Below, piece by piece: positions 1 through 12,121 of a stretch of DNA of 64,000 bases. Numbering within the stretch: the first letter of the stretch is position 1; each line of letters opens with the position of its first letter. A model generated the notes under the pieces. It did no database searches. It worked only from the letters and a program-made list of their open reading frames with translations, and had not been told where the DNA came from. Source of the stretch: Platynereis dumerilii. Taxonomy: Eukaryota > Annelida > Polychaeta > Phyllodocida > Nereididae. The position numbers were made by a program, and so were the translations under genes. Location: positions 51,052,629-51,116,628 of the forward strand of contig JAPTHN010000011.1 in the NCBI GenBank assembly GCA_026936325.1, read 5' to 3'.

Positions 1-604
1 TGTTTGCCAACTGACCATAACAGGATTACAGATTATCCCCGATATCCTGTTGTTAACATGCAAAGTCCAAAGTCGGAAATTTAAGAAATGGTATGCGACT
101 ATACACATGTATTGACTACATTTTTTAATCGATTCATTTGCATAACACTACGTGACAAAAGAACTGAGTCGTAAGGAATTTTTATCCCCATCTAAAATCT
201 ATGATCTATCAAGGAAGTAATTTCACAGTAGTCACGTACTCCACAGACAACCACATAGTAAACAGATTGATATTGAACTAATAAATGTCACTGTTACTGT
301 ACATGGTTCCTAGAATATTGCAAATACTGAACTTGCAAGGGCACTTGGAACAGTTCATGTATGCAGTCAATCATGCACTCTTGTGAGTGTCATTGTGCCC
401 TTGACCAATATCACAATTATGTTGAACTACTCTGTAGTTCTACTTCAGGTTTATATAATAGTGTCATTCACTGTCATCCACAGTAAAATTAATCTTGTTT
501 ATAAGTATGTGAGCCCATGAGGTCAATCTATCTTTCTTGTCACTTTTTGTGGCAATAGCTTGCCCCAGTGCCTACCTGCTCTGCCATTTTGACAAGTCGT
601 AGGA
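1..604. other. No gene seen (left edge)
   Basis: AT-rich sequence without a convincing exon or repeat. It is probably intron of, or sequence downstream of, the SLC6 gene that runs off this edge on the minus strand; that is inferred from gene orientation only. Confidence 0.4.
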
Positions 605-666
605 GTATGCAGCTCTGCCTGCCTGCTCTATCTGCCTGCTCTATCTGCCTGCTCTATTTGCCTGCT

Positions 667-701
<35 letters not shown>

Positions 702-965
702 CTCTATCTGCCTGACTGCCTGCTCTATCTGCCTGACTGCCTGCTCTATCTGCCTGCTCTATCTGCCTGTTCTATCTGCCTGTTCTATCTGCCTGCTTTA
801 TCTGCCTACTCTTATCTGCCTACTCTATCTGCCTACTCTATCTGCCTACTCTATCTGCCTACTCTATCTGCCAACTCTTATCTGCCAACTCTCATAGATC
901 TACCTACTCTTATCTACCTACTCGATCTTATTTACCTACTCTTATCCACTTACTCTATCTATATA
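605..965. repeat. CTGCCTGCTCTAT minisatellite
   Basis: Degenerate tandem repeat of 12-13 bp units built on CTGCCTGCTCTAT, with a pure (CTGC)n core near 665-700, decaying to CTACTCTTAT units on the right. It yields a spurious Leu/Cys/Pro-rich open frame of 109 codons that is not a gene. Confidence 0.9.
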
Positions 966-3250
966 GATCTATCAAATCTCATCTTTAGAATTTTCTCTGA
1001 TCTCCCTTATCTATATTTTCTAATATCTATCCACCTAAGCCATTTACCTATTCATCAATTTTTCTATCTCTATAACTATATCCATCATAATTTTATAGGC
1101 TTACCATTTGCATTTTGACAAAGACTGCAAAAAAACTACAACTTTAGTATCTGTGAAAAACACTAACATTACCTTCATGGAAAGTACTCAAAATAGATTT
1201 ATGTGATAAAACAGGGTCCCAATATGCATTATGCAGGCACAATATCCGTCAGCAAAAAGAGGATGTTTATGGGTACCTCCTGATGTGCCTGTTCCATTAT
1301 TGATACACTAAATTATAGTTCAGGGAAATATCTACATGCAAATGTTACACTGTCATACAGGCCTATTCCAAATGCAATTATGAAAACCATTTCACAATAA
1401 TGGAATTAAACAAACGTGATAAAATAAATCACATTAACCAGTATCATTTTTCATGGAATCTCTTCAATGCATACTGCATAGAAATCATAGAAATTGTCCC
1501 ATTCAATGGTTCATTATTGCATATGGAGTCTATTGGCAATTTTACCCAGAAAATGATTGCCACAAAAAGAGAATTCTACAGAGTAAGACAATTCTTTCAA
1601 ATTATACCAGAATTGGTGTTTTTTTTTGCAAAAATCAAGTGCTTTAAATCAAATAAATCAATTTAAATCAAATAAATTGTGATTTCAATACATTAAAATC
1701 TCAATTTAAATCTGTCATCCCTGAAATATGCATTTTAAGCATTAAAGCTATAAAATAATCCAAATATTTATGCATCATATATATAGCAACTCACTAAATT
1801 CAAAGAATTTTAAAATAAGGACAAAATTCTGTGATCAATAAAAACAGGAGGAATTCCCTGATATCACATTATACCAGACATAAGTGTTTGTCTGGGGCTA
1901 TCAAATATACCTATTAATGCTATCAGTGTACTTATTAGCAAATTCTCATTTTTTTCTTTTTCTTTTATTGATTATCAATAATCCAGCTATAACTAACTGT
2001 ATCATGGCTGCTCTTTGAAAGTTTTTAAATTAGATAAAAATCTTGAGGTAGAAATTTCCTGTAGAAGCTTAACCGATTAGGATAGTTTTAAAGTTTCGTT
2101 GTTGCTATTAGATCAATTAAATCCCGCTAGGATATAGGATAAGGCAATAGGATTACTAACATCATTAGTATTCACATTTGCAATGTACAGCATTCAACGA
2201 TTTACAAAAAGATTTCAAAGATTTACAAAGGGATTAATAAAATGATACGCATGTAGTTATAAAACTATTCCATTGATCCTATTATGAATTATTGTCAAAA
2301 TGCCATTGATATTTTGTCATACCTGAATGCCTCATGCCCTTATTACTAAGGAGATTAAGAATTTAGCCTACTAAGCTAATAGTTCCGGTTCAAATACCTT
2401 TTGTCAGACAAGGTCCATTAAATCAGGACTGGATTAATGTAATTGATAGTTGGGCAATGCATTCTATGATCTATTTAACTAAACCAATATCTTGCATAAT
2501 ACCAGTTAAAAAGGGCCAAAAAAGTAGCCAATATTTGACCAAAACTGCTGAGTATTCTACACCATCATGTGCAACATATGCAAGGTCTAACCTTCACAAT
2601 TTTGAAATATAAACCTTCCAGGAATGTTGCATGTTATCCTCATGTGCCTGTCCTCCTGACTTTTTTCAGTTTTTTTTTCTAATTTTCTAAATTAGTTTTG
2701 GATATCCTTAATGAGTGAACGTCCTTGTCAGATGAATTCGGTCAGCAATGACTCAGCATCACAATATTAGGATTTTTTTAAAGTCCAGAACATAAAATTT
2801 GCAATGTTTATTTATATATATAAATTAACCTTCTGACCAGATGTGAAGTAAATTAAGTAATAATCTGTCTAACTCGTGCCTATTTACAGCTATGAGCTAT
2901 TCATTTATCTATCCTGTCTATCCATATATCTATTGAGTTGGGATTAATATATTGATCTGTCCGTATAGAAGAATCATCAAACTCTGTTTAACTGATCAGT
3001 CACTTTGATGATGTTCTTGATGACTCCTTGACCATCATATAATCAATCAATCCATCAATCATTCTTTAAATTTCTCTATGCTTCCACGATCCATCCATCT
3101 CTTAGTATTTTGCTGGGAATCCATCGTCCTTTCTCTACACCATCCTTCTCCACATAATATATCATTCAACCTTTCTTTTCCATGAAAAATTGTACAAAAA
3201 GGGCATGAAAGTAGTTCTGGAACTATTTTTGGCCAATGAAGCTAGCCATG
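966..3250. other. Long gene-free AT-rich stretch
   Basis: No exon, RNA gene or clear transposon was recognised. There are short AT-rich runs and a small TCAATCAATC-type run near 3040-3060. The next SLC6 exon (end of TM4 onward) should lie downstream on the minus strand, but nothing here reads like it. Confidence 0.4.
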
Positions 3251-3257
3251 ACACAAC

Positions 3258-3347
3258 GACTCATGGGTCACGTAGGCCTCGCAACCCCTAAGCCATGGGT
3301 CACGTAGGCCTTGCAACCCCTGAGCCATGGGTCACGTAGGCCCTTTA
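3258..3347. repeat. ~37-bp tandem repeat, 2.5 copies
   Basis: Two and a half copies of a unit reading GCCATGGGTCACGTAGGCC followed by TTGCAACCCCTGA. It lies about 55 bp beyond the splice donor of SLC6 exon 5, inside the intron. No function is evident. Confidence 0.85.
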
Positions 3348-3400
3348 AGCCCTTTACACACGAAATTGGGGAGAAAATAAATCAATAATGGATGACGAAC

Positions 3401-3533
3401 CTTGCCACTCCATTTGACTCCTTTCCACACGCAGAAGTAGCACAGGAACCAAATGACAGCCAGTGCCAGAGCCAGCTCCCATACCAGGCCGTTGGGCTGG
3501 TCTATTCCTGGGGATATCTGCAGGATCTTTCTC
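3401..3533 (-). CDS. SLC6 exon 5 (TM4)
   Basis: Acceptor CTTTTTTCAG, 133 bp. Encodes [12 protein letters not shown]4 ([16 protein letters not shown]) and [11 protein letters not shown]. The donor would be AAG|GTTCGT, weaker than usual, but it falls where other SLC6 genes have this intron. No later exon was found. Confidence 0.9.
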
Positions 3534-6500
3534 CTGAAAAAAGTGAAGGAAACAAAAATAAATAACTTTTGTTTACAAAAGCAATCCTCATACATGATGA
3601 AACCAAGTTATAGAAGTGAAGGACACGCAAAAAAATAAACTTTGCTCACAGAAACAATTGTTTAAATTACGAAACAAGAGTTTTTCTTAGTTATACAAAC
3701 GGAATTTAGCTTAATTGGGTATAGGACCAGGAATTAGAATACATCTGCATTCCATAAGAAAGCAACCAGATAACAAGTTGTACATCTAGAGGAACCAATC
3801 AGATATCTTCCACATCAAAATTTAATATTAGATTTTGCTGCCAACCAACATGCAAGGAAAAATAAGATTTCTTGTGCCGTTTAAACTTTTTGGCCGTGTG
3901 GTTTTTGCTTCTCTTCCCTTTAGAATGAAGTCTACTAGTGGACAGAGAAGTACATAAAATGCAATATAAAAGTGGAGCACTCTCGCTATTTGCATTGTTG
4001 GATTTCAAATGGCTTGGCAGCTGGTAAAGCTTTGGAAATGAGTTTGTTCTGGTCAGAAAACAACAACAAGGAAAAAGACCCAAGTTTTCCTATACTGTAT
4101 AATACATTCTACTTATATTGGATTTTAGTATACGAGTTTCGTACTGATCTTGTTTGCCATCAAGAAGCTACGTCAAGGAAGGAAAAGTAACGAGTCCCAA
4201 GGGGCGTGAACCTCGCCCGGCTATTAGTCAAAGAGACAGGCCTGTTGGTATTTGGTAGTTTCTTGTCCTGAACAGGGAGAACCACGGTAACTCAATTGGA
4301 AGTCAATTCAAACTACTGTCAGGACAAAATCCCCAGAGAAGCAATCTGGGATCTCTTCAGATAAACAACCTCCATACTCATTCCAAACTGTCTACTACTT
4401 TGTCTCTGGCCATTGGTCGCCAGTCTGCCACAAACGAGAAAGTGCAGTGAGGCCACAGGCACAACTTGTATTGCCAAAATGCCGATTGCCAACTAAAGTC
4501 AAATTGGAATTTCATATCGAAATTGTCATCTAATTGCTCCATTTGAAATTCACTTGTTGACTGCATGTACTGCTGGCTACTGGAGGAGAACCGTAGTTAC
4601 TCAATTGCAAGTCAATCATTTTATATCAGGTTCTTAGAAACAACCTTGGAATCTAGCAAGTCAAAAATGTCTTTTCTGAGGACTCCAGAGAGTCATACGA
4701 AGTTTGGTAGCAAAATCATATTCTCAAATTTTAGTGAAACCTTTCACGTGACTCCTGTGAGCTACTGAACTTCCTCTTGGTATGCAAATATTCTGACAGA
4801 ACGGTTCACAATTTGCATACATCTTTTATCTAGTTCTTAGTCTTCTGACCAGCCATTCTCAAATAGGACCAGCAGCAGTTTTACTCAGATTGATAGGTTC
4901 TTTCGAAAAGACTTTCGGGTAAAATTTGTCTCATAGACTATCGCAGGAGTAGGCTATCAGAATAGGCACGAGGCACCCAGCAGGAACAACAGCACGTAAG
5001 GGAATTTACTCCATATAACAGACTCATTCATAAGGACTTCCAGTAAAATTAGTCTTATGGACCGTCGCAGGTAAAGGCTATACCAGAGTAGGCATAAAAC
5101 CATCCAGAAGGACCAACAGCACTTAAGGGATTTTATTCTGCATAATAAGTTCATTCATAAGGCTTTTCCGTAAATTAGCCTTATGGACCAGCCACAGAGT
5201 AGATACCAGAGAACCGAGGTGGGAATCCTTTCAAAATGCATGAATCCTACAGCAAATGTTACAACCTACTGGGACCAGACGGAATCTCAGCACCTAGCAA
5301 TCAAATTACCCAGAGTGGGGTCAGAGAGGCAGCCTTAACAGACTTAACCCAGAACAGCTCAGCAACACAACAGAAGTGGTTCTTAAGGACAGTTCTATGC
5401 AGGGTCCTCCACCTCATCTAACATTCCGCTGAATCGGCCAAATGAGCCACCCACACAGATTCCCCGACCCAAAGGACTCCCCGAGTCTCCGAAGCTGTTG
5501 AATATCAAGTAGTGCAGAGATTTCGGCACAGGCTTGTGGGGATTCAGTCGTGTGAATTGAACAGAAGGCAGCCATCAATTCAGCCATCAATTGGTCTGAT
5601 TACTGACACTTAGTTGATTGGTTGGGCAGGGAACTCCTGGCATACCAGTCCCCGCAACAGCAGAATAGGAAAATCACTACAGACAGGCACTCAATAAACC
5701 GGCCTCAGCTCTCGCAATAACCCTAAGGGCCTAAGGGCCATGGATGCTCCAATTCCCAAAGGTCCAGGATGAGGAGTTGCTTTGGCGGACCGCTTAGGCA
5801 AGAAAATTCTTCCTAAAAGGCTAGGGCAGGCCTAATCGATAGTGATATTCCGTTGGTAACTTGGTAGTCTCTTATGTTCCATATCCAGCCATACTGCTGC
5901 ATTTGGTAGATAAGGACCAGAGACATATAAGGCAATGAGCTGAAACATTCCTTGGAATGGCTGTTCCTCTTCAAGTAGTAAGCAGCGAGAGAATTAAGGC
6001 ACTGAGCGTTATTGATAATGTTTGAGTAGGTAGGCAGATGGTTGGATGGATGGATGGGGCTTTACGTCCAGTATTCATGCACTTGGAAGGCTAAGCGGGA
6101 TAGGAAAGAGGACACAGCAATAAGGTGAAGGACGACAGGAACTGCTGTCCAACATAAGTCCAAGTGACCCGGACGGAGCGAAAATCAAACCCAGGACCCA
6201 AGGATTGGGTGCTCAGAAAAGCAGTTCTCAAGCAATTTCTTGAGGATTATTTTGTAAATCACAGCAGATGGTCACATAACGAGAATTAAAGAAAGAAAAA
6301 GCAATACTTACTCCCAGAATTCCACAACTGGGTCAACAGGGGTCACCCCAGGAGGCAAACCGTATAATGAGGCGTTAGTGCCGTTGGCGGTGCCATTCAC
6401 ATAGAACGACTCGACACACCTGCAATAAAAAATACATATATGGTAGGTAATTACATTATTCTGATTTTATTACGATGACTGTATTTTTTTGCATTATTCT

Positions 6501-9500
6501 TTTATGTTTTCCCACATATATGGGGAAGGGGTGAATAAAAACAGTTAACTCATAAGGATGTCAAATTGTCAATTACTGACCAATTATTATTTGTAGCCCA
6601 AATTACAAATAACACAAAATGTAAGCAGAGGAATCTATGTACATCAGTCAAATTGAATTCAAAGAAAGATACCATACTGAAATAATAAGCTGGATTTCCA
6701 ACAATGCCAGCGTTTATCAGAAAATGAAGAATTTTCAGAATTAATATTGCAAATAACTATTATAGCAGATTTTTAACAAATTCCCAATCATCTCATTACA
6801 TTAGAGCAACAATGAGTACCAGCATAATGAGTCAATATTGCTGCATATTTCCAAATCAGTGCAAATCACATGCAGATGTATAGTGAAAATAAAAGGGAAT
6901 CATGAATTACCTGTCAGTATTCCAGGTGTTGTTGCAGTGGGACCAAGGCAGCACCGATGTGAAGGACATGAAACAATAGTACAAGTCCCAAGCCAGGATC
7001 ACTATGTAATAGATATTCACAAAGGACACCATGACTGTTGTGGCTATGCCTATGCCTGGAAAAAGACAAAACATATATATTGAAAATCAACGTTGAAAAA
7101 TATCATGTGGATATAGCAACCTTCATGAACTTCTATTAGGCTAGACATTTTAATTCTTAGCTTCTAGGATCAACCGACCCAACAGGTTTTCTGCCTAGAA
7201 AATTGATAGAGCATACCCAAAATTTTTATTAAATTTACATTATAAAAAACTGAGATTTCATCATTTCTTTTTCCATCCAACCGACCTCAGATAAAGGGCC
7301 TCAAGAAAATCCAAGAAGCTAAAGATCAATTATGTCTGGCCTATTCCGTCATGAGTACGTCAGTCAAAATGTTTGATACTTTTGTCAATATCAAATAGTT
7401 ATCGTCACATATAATTAAATTACATATCATTCAATAGTTACCTTTGAATATGGGCACGATGCCCCAGGCCCCGATTCCTCCCTTGGACATGAACTGCCCC
7501 AAGGCCACCTCCATGAAGAAAAGGGGGATCCCCCCACATACCATGCATATAAGGTAGGGTACCAAAAATGCTCCTGAAACAAAAGCAAATCATTAGATAA
7601 TGCTTTTCAGAAACATCAGACTAATAAAGAGAAAAATTAAGCGCAGGGGGACATCTAGAAATTGTTGGGGGGAGGGGGGGACAAGACCAGCGAATGTGTG
7701 ACCATTTACAGTTTTTCTGATTTTTCCCATGTTAATTTTGTGACCCGGCAGGGAGAGAGGGGGGTGGCAGTAGCGGATCCAGAGTGGGGGTTTAGGGGCT
7801 CAAACCCCCCTTGGGCCTTTAGATTTTAGTTGTAAAAAAAATCTCAATCTCAATATTTTTAGTACATTTCCCTTTCTAAAACAAATTTTTTGCATTATAA
7901 GTCCTTATCCGACATTTTCTGGATCCGCCCCTGGGTAGGTTTGATTGTTCATGAGCAGCCTGTAAGATATTTGGAATGGTCCTTCGTTCAGGGAACTTTA
8001 GAAGTTTTCCCATCTTTAAACATTAAAATTAAATGTATAATCCAATAACGAGGGGCCATTATATAAATTCAGGGGCTGGAGGTAGGACTTCGCAGTTTTC
8101 CATGAAGAAAATATTCATTTCAAGGAAACAAGGTGTAATTACATTTTGGTATTTCTTTCAAGTATATAAATTCCTAAAACATTAGTTTCAAAATCAAACA
8201 ACATGATGCTAAGAAATCCACCCCACAGTATTGCATATTTCAACATTTCAAGAAATAAAGAAAATTACTTATTTCCTCAAGACTGGGAAAGAAATCTATC
8301 ATTTCAGAAAAACTCCAAGCCCTCCTAGCTCCCCTCCCACCTTGGATATCTAATGGTTACCCCTATAAAACCTGTCAACCCGAAGTTTCCCCAATGATTG
8401 ATTAATAGTTATTTGATTACTATAGAAAAGAAAGTAAAGGTTGGGTTCATGACATTAGAGAGAATATTTTTATACTTTTAAATCTTTAAATATATTTTTA
8501 CAGCTCACAACCACGGTACCTTTAATATCCAGTTTAATATATAGCTTTTGAAAAGACAGTCATTGACAAAGAAAATTTGCATAAAATCACACAATTACTA
8601 CATAATGGCATGCAATGGCAACACATACACTATTTAGAAGAAAACTTGACTGAGTCAAACTACCATTTGAAAGCAATAGGTAAAGGTGTTTTGTTTGAGT
8701 ATTACATAAGACTAGATAAGTGGCATGAAAACAGACTCTTAGTTTGACAGCAACTATTAACACTGACTAAAAGATTAATATCACCAACTGTCAATATTGA
8801 CAAAGCATTTTGCCATGCACAATCTAACTAACAATGAGGGCAAAATACTTCAATTGCAATCCATTAGGCCTATGAAAGCCCACATAAATTAACACAATTA
8901 TAAAGGGCAAAACAGTCACACAATAAGACATAATAGTCATGTTGATATTGACACTAATAGCCTGTTGATATAGACAGAGACAGGAAAGATTTAGAGATAC
9001 AAAATGGAAAAAAATACAAAAGAGAAGAATTTAAAGAAAGGAGGAAGAAAGATTGAAAAACAAAGAATGAATGACCAAATGAAAACAAGATAGAAAGGAA
9101 TAATGCTATTGCTTTAGTATTACCTAGTAGATGTTTTGACATTAAATGTAAGTTATTTGTAACAATACTAGGCTGTATTAATTAATACATATATAGTATA
9201 TATAGATTAGATAGATAGATCTGAAAAAAAGGGTTTATCTGGCATCTGGTAGAACCAGGCCAAGATATCTGTATTGCCAATGGAGTGATAAGTGTAGATA
9301 GATACATTTATTATTAGCTGGTATAGCCTATAGATTACTGGTAGATTATAGTTACCATGAAAAGGTAATATATGCATAGCATAGATCTATAACCTGATGC
9401 CAATAAACTAATTAATTGGCAATTAGGCCTACTTGTAATAACACAAAAAGCTGCTCTGTTGTGACGTAACAGCTACCGATTGTTGAAAGCATTGTCTGGT

Positions 9501-10036
9501 CGTGATGTCATCAAGCTTTAGCAGACTAAAGACAAGTAAAGTTAGCCAATGTCAATGATCGCAACATTACTGGCATTGCAGATTCTTTTAACTACATTGT
9601 TCAAGATTTAAGAATGGTCAAGACCTAACACAAAACGTCAATGATAAAGAAGTGATAGGCATTTAAATGGCATCCAAAATCAGCTGACTGTCACGCACGT
9701 GTGTATTGTAATGGCGGCAATTTTGTTTGTTTACATTATGAACATGATCAGAAAGATGACACAAAACAGCCTGATTAACCTAATCAAATTGAACGTACCT
9801 CCTCCATTCTTGTAGCAGAGATACGGGAATCTCCAAATGTTTCCCAATCCTACGGCGAAACCTGTACAGGAAAGGATGAAATCTATTTTTCTAGACCAAG
9901 TCTCCCTTGCAGGAGGGCCATAATCAGTCATTAAATTTTTGCCATCCTCTTGTGAAGACAACGAGACATCTTCCTGGTCAGTGGATCCCTGGGGGACCCC
10001 ACACTTTCCATTTGCCGGAGGCTGAGGGTTATCCAT
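3401..10036 (-). CDS. SLC6 family Na+/Cl- dependent transporter (5' five exons)
   Basis: SLC6 proteins move small amines or amino acids into cells using the Na+ and Cl- gradients. Five coding exons are visible: 9799-10036, 7442-7573, 6911-7055, 6312-6419 and 3401-3533. All intron phases agree, giving about 252 residues: N-terminus, TM1 to TM4 and the large extracellular loop. TM1 holds the family signature [18 protein letters not shown], which contributes to the Na+ site. The loop has the conserved Cys pair around NNTWNTDRC and N-glycosylation sites (NGT, NAS). VPIFKG after TM2, LPWSHC and EFWE before TM4 resemble the taurine/creatine/GABA transporter branch most, but the substrate cannot be fixed. 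A full protein is about 600 residues, so TM5-TM12 lie left of the window. The start Met at 10036 opens a 50-residue polar tail ahead of TM1, as expected. Confidence 0.92.
4900..5215. repeat. ~125-bp tandem repeat, 2.5-3 copies
   Basis: Units recur at about 4908, 5031 and 5158. Each carries CATAAGG, AAAATTAGTCTTATGGACC or its variants, and a GCAGG-then-TACCAGAG block. It lies in SLC6 intron 4. Confidence 0.8.
5216..6035. other. SLC6 intron, nothing recognised
   Basis: Slightly GC-richer intron sequence between the tandem repeat and the SINE. No conserved coding signal was seen on either strand. Confidence 0.4.
6036..6222 (-). repeat. tRNA-derived SINE, copy 1
   Basis: On the minus strand it reads a B-box-like GGGTTTGATTTTCGCTCC, a body with TTGGACAGCAG and TGCTGTGTCCTC, then ATGAATACTGGACGTAAAGC and an (ATCC)n tail. 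The body matches the copies at 26108-26312 and 53376-53480. The A-box region is degraded. Confidence 0.7.
6312..6419 (-). CDS. SLC6 exon 4 (extracellular loop 2)
   Basis: Acceptor TTTTATTGCAG, donor GTAAGTATT, 108 bp. Supplies the second loop Cys (RCVES), glycosylation sequons NGT, NGT and NAS, and the pre-TM4 motif VVEFWE. It joins exon 5 in phase 2. Confidence 0.92.
6911..7055 (-). CDS. SLC6 exon 3 (TM3)
   Basis: Acceptor CTTTTTCCAG, donor GTAATTC, 145 bp. TM3 includes [10 protein letters not shown] with the Tyr conserved in the substrate pocket of the family. It ends with [13 protein letters not shown], the start of the glycosylated second extracellular loop. Confidence 0.93.
7137..7343. 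mobile_element. MITE family M1, copy 1
   Basis: About 207 bp with terminal inverted repeats: AGGCTAGACATTTTAATTC at the left and AATTATGTCTGGCCTA at the right. A second copy lies inverted at 61626-61842 and shares the internal CTAGGATCAACCGACCCA block. Non-coding DNA transposon relic in SLC6 intron 2. Confidence 0.75.
7442..7573 (-). CDS. SLC6 exon 2 (TM2)
   Basis: Acceptor TTTGTTTCAG, donor GTAACTATT, 132 bp. Encodes [20 protein letters not shown] through VPIFKG, the TM2 segment and the conserved E-x-x-x-GQ helix end (EVALGQF). Confidence 0.93.
7768..7933. mobile_element. Short MITE with AGCGGATCCAG ends
   Basis: About 166 bp bounded by CAGTAGCGGATCCAGAG and CTGGATCCGCCCCTG as inverted repeats. 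Such GGCGGATCCAG ends are common in animal MITEs. No clean target duplication was seen. Lies in SLC6 intron 1. Confidence 0.7.
8050..8365. mobile_element. MITE family M2, copy 1
   Basis: Ends AGGGGCCATTATATAAATTC and GATATCTAATGGTTACCCCT are imperfect inverted repeats. Interior blocks (AAAAACTCCAAGC, ATTACTTATTTC) match the copy at 14512-14787 on the opposite strand. Confidence 0.65.
8366..9798. other. SLC6 intron 1, nothing recognised
   Basis: AT-rich intron sequence with a short GATA run near 9205. A 62-codon open frame at 8954-9142 is low-complexity Phe/Ser sequence and not a gene. Confidence 0.4.
9799..10036 (-). CDS. SLC6 exon 1 (start, TM1)
   Basis: Encodes MDNPQPP to the GGG after TM1. 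The donor reads GAG|GTACGT and leaves one base of a Gly codon (phase 1). The residues before TM1 include an ETWSRK stretch equivalent to the conserved W-x-x-K of the family. Confidence 0.92.
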
Positions 10037-10210
10037 TGAAAATGAAGATCTGTCATTTCAGTCAAACAATTATTAACGGAGCTGCCATGTGCTCAGCCGT
10101 TCAAAATGTAGTTGTGTGTACGCTCCTTCCCACAAAGCAATAATGACGTCTGTTCCCAGCAGTCAGCTGCTTTTCTACTCAGGCGCCGCCAATGAGAAGG
10201 GGGGGGGGGG
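10037..10210 (-). promoter_or_regulatory. Probable SLC6 5' UTR and proximal promoter
   Basis: Immediately upstream of the start codon the sequence becomes GC-richer. It holds a CCAAT element near 10186-10192 and a CRE-like TGACGTCT near 10145. An uninterrupted G run (10199-10210) and a C run (10277-10287) lie beyond. No TATA box was seen. Placement is inferred from gene orientation. Confidence 0.35.
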
Positions 10211-10537
10211 GAGCATGCTGCCATAGGTTGGCGCGTCACTAATCTTCAAGGATCACCAGGCAGCTCTGCTCTGACCCCCCCCCCCCCATGCACTGTTTGT
10301 CATGCTGGCCAATGCATGAGACAATGCAATGCATTTTTATATTGCCATTATTGGACGAAAAAAAAAAAAAATCAGATATAGGCCTATGCTTATTTGGTAA
10401 TCAATAAAACAGGAAGATAATTGTATAATATGCAGGCCTATGATCTACCTATATTCTTTAATAAAATTAATGCTCCATTTGTTTTAGATTTTAGATCTTT
10501 CGCATACTGAACATGTAGGCCTATATATATAGGAGCT

Positions 10538-11304
10538 TATAGGGGAGAGTGCCCTAAAACGCATGGATGCCCAGAAACAAGGACCGGGTGAAAATGGCTC
10601 CAAGTGTATTCCATGATTTTGAGCCACTCTACCGGCAATAACGGTGGTGGTGATGGTGCGGAGTCTACAACATGTCTTTTTCTGCTTTCTTTTCTATCAA
10701 ATTTTAGAGAAAAATTTAGAGCCCCATGGTTTTGGAAAAACGACAAAAATCAAGAAACGTGCACTGTAACCTAGGAGGCACACCCCACTCTTAATCCTGC
10801 GTTATAACCCTAAGAATAAAAACAGCCTTCCATTAGGATATCTTTTCCAAATAAGTACTGACAAAAAAAAATTCTTTACGCAAAAAAATAATTTTTAATC
10901 AATAATAAACTGTAATTCATGTTAAATGTGAGGTGTGAAGGGTGGGCTTTTTAAGAACAAAGCAACTTATAGTAAAATATGTGGTGCCTTTTAGGGTGTT
11001 TTTTTATAATAGGGGTGCCTGAAAAGCCCCTTTTTATCCCAAAACTATTTCATCCTGTAAAAAGACAAATAATGTGTAACATTTCGTATCCTAGGCATAT
11101 TTTGATATATCGAAAATATCTTACGGCATAATCTAGTAGCTAACTGATACATTTATTAACCGATAGCCTCAGAAGCTCTTAGAGGGGTCTCCAATGATCT
11201 TGTTATTTCATGAAACAAGGTAAATAAATATTTCTGAATCTGAAATCTGAATCTGATATTCAAGATCTCCCTTAGGGAGTTCGTTTTGAGGCACTCTCCC
11301 TATA
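10538..11304. mobile_element. 767-bp DNA element with TATAGGGGAGAGTGCC ends
   Basis: Terminal inverted repeats TATAGGGGAGAGTGCCCTAAAA at the left and the inverse of TATAGGGAGAGTGCCTCAAAA at the right. The interior has no transposase. A LINE 3' tail at 11165-11275 is nested inside near the right end. Confidence 0.7.
11165..11275 (+). mobile_element. LINE 3' end with TGAATC tail
   Basis: AT-rich 3' end passing into AATAAATATTTCTGAATCTG and further TCTGAA repeats. The same tail type is seen at 28440-28555. Typical of 5'-truncated non-LTR retrotransposons whose tail is a short tandem repeat. Confidence 0.5.
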
Positions 11305-11814
11305 TCTAAAAGATGATTGTTTGGATTCTCCAAAAATGTTAACTAATTGATTACATATATTTCTTCCAACATTGATCATTTTCCAATAAATCTAACTGAC
11401 TGATTATGTAACTTTTTATAAACATTGGTCAAGTAATTATCAAAAGTGTCTCTATGTATATAACTTACAGAGGCATTGATATATTACATAACTTAAAAAG
11501 TATAAACATTAATTTTGTTAATTATCCAATATTATTGTTATTAATCTATAATTGTGTTTCAAATTCACTCTGCTTTATCTCAATTGCCCATTTGCATGCT
11601 GCTTGCGCTAATTTGCATGGCCAGTTCCTGGAGACTCTCACAACTGACAAGGGTCAGTGTTTTCTCTGTCTCAACATTTTTTTTTTACCACAACCTTTTT
11701 CAAACATGACAAGATGAAATACGGAGGCTAAAACAGAAAGATACGTTTTGTTAGATGAAGTTTTATATTTAGAAGTAGGTGGTGCAAATCAGTGATTGGT
11801 GATGGGCATAATTC

Positions 11815-12070
11815 AATTCTTACCAATAATATGTAAATGGCACAGCCATGAGATTCGCGCAGCACTTAAAAAGTTTTTGTAGGACTTATAGTGTTACTAT
11901 AACTTTCATTAAATTTATTTCTTATTCAATGTATGAAAGGCAGTTATGCTACTGTTTCATAAAGATTTAAAGACAGATAAACAGAAAAATAGAAAGAAAT
12001 TTAAACTAGAACCTACAAAAAGATAAAAGAGATCAAAACTAGAATACATAGATAGATAGATGATAGATAA

Positions 12071-12121
<51 letters not shown>

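Noticed and set aside
568-897. 109-codon open frame rich in Cys, Leu and Pro
   Set aside because: It is a direct translation of the CTGCCTGCTCTAT minisatellite; there is no start context or conserved pattern.
1400-1666. 88-codon open frame
   Set aside because: AT-driven, low-complexity composition and no recognisable motif.
3799-4768. Short open frames of 60-94 codons in SLC6 intron 4
   Set aside because: No splice signals, family motifs or composition change; they look random.
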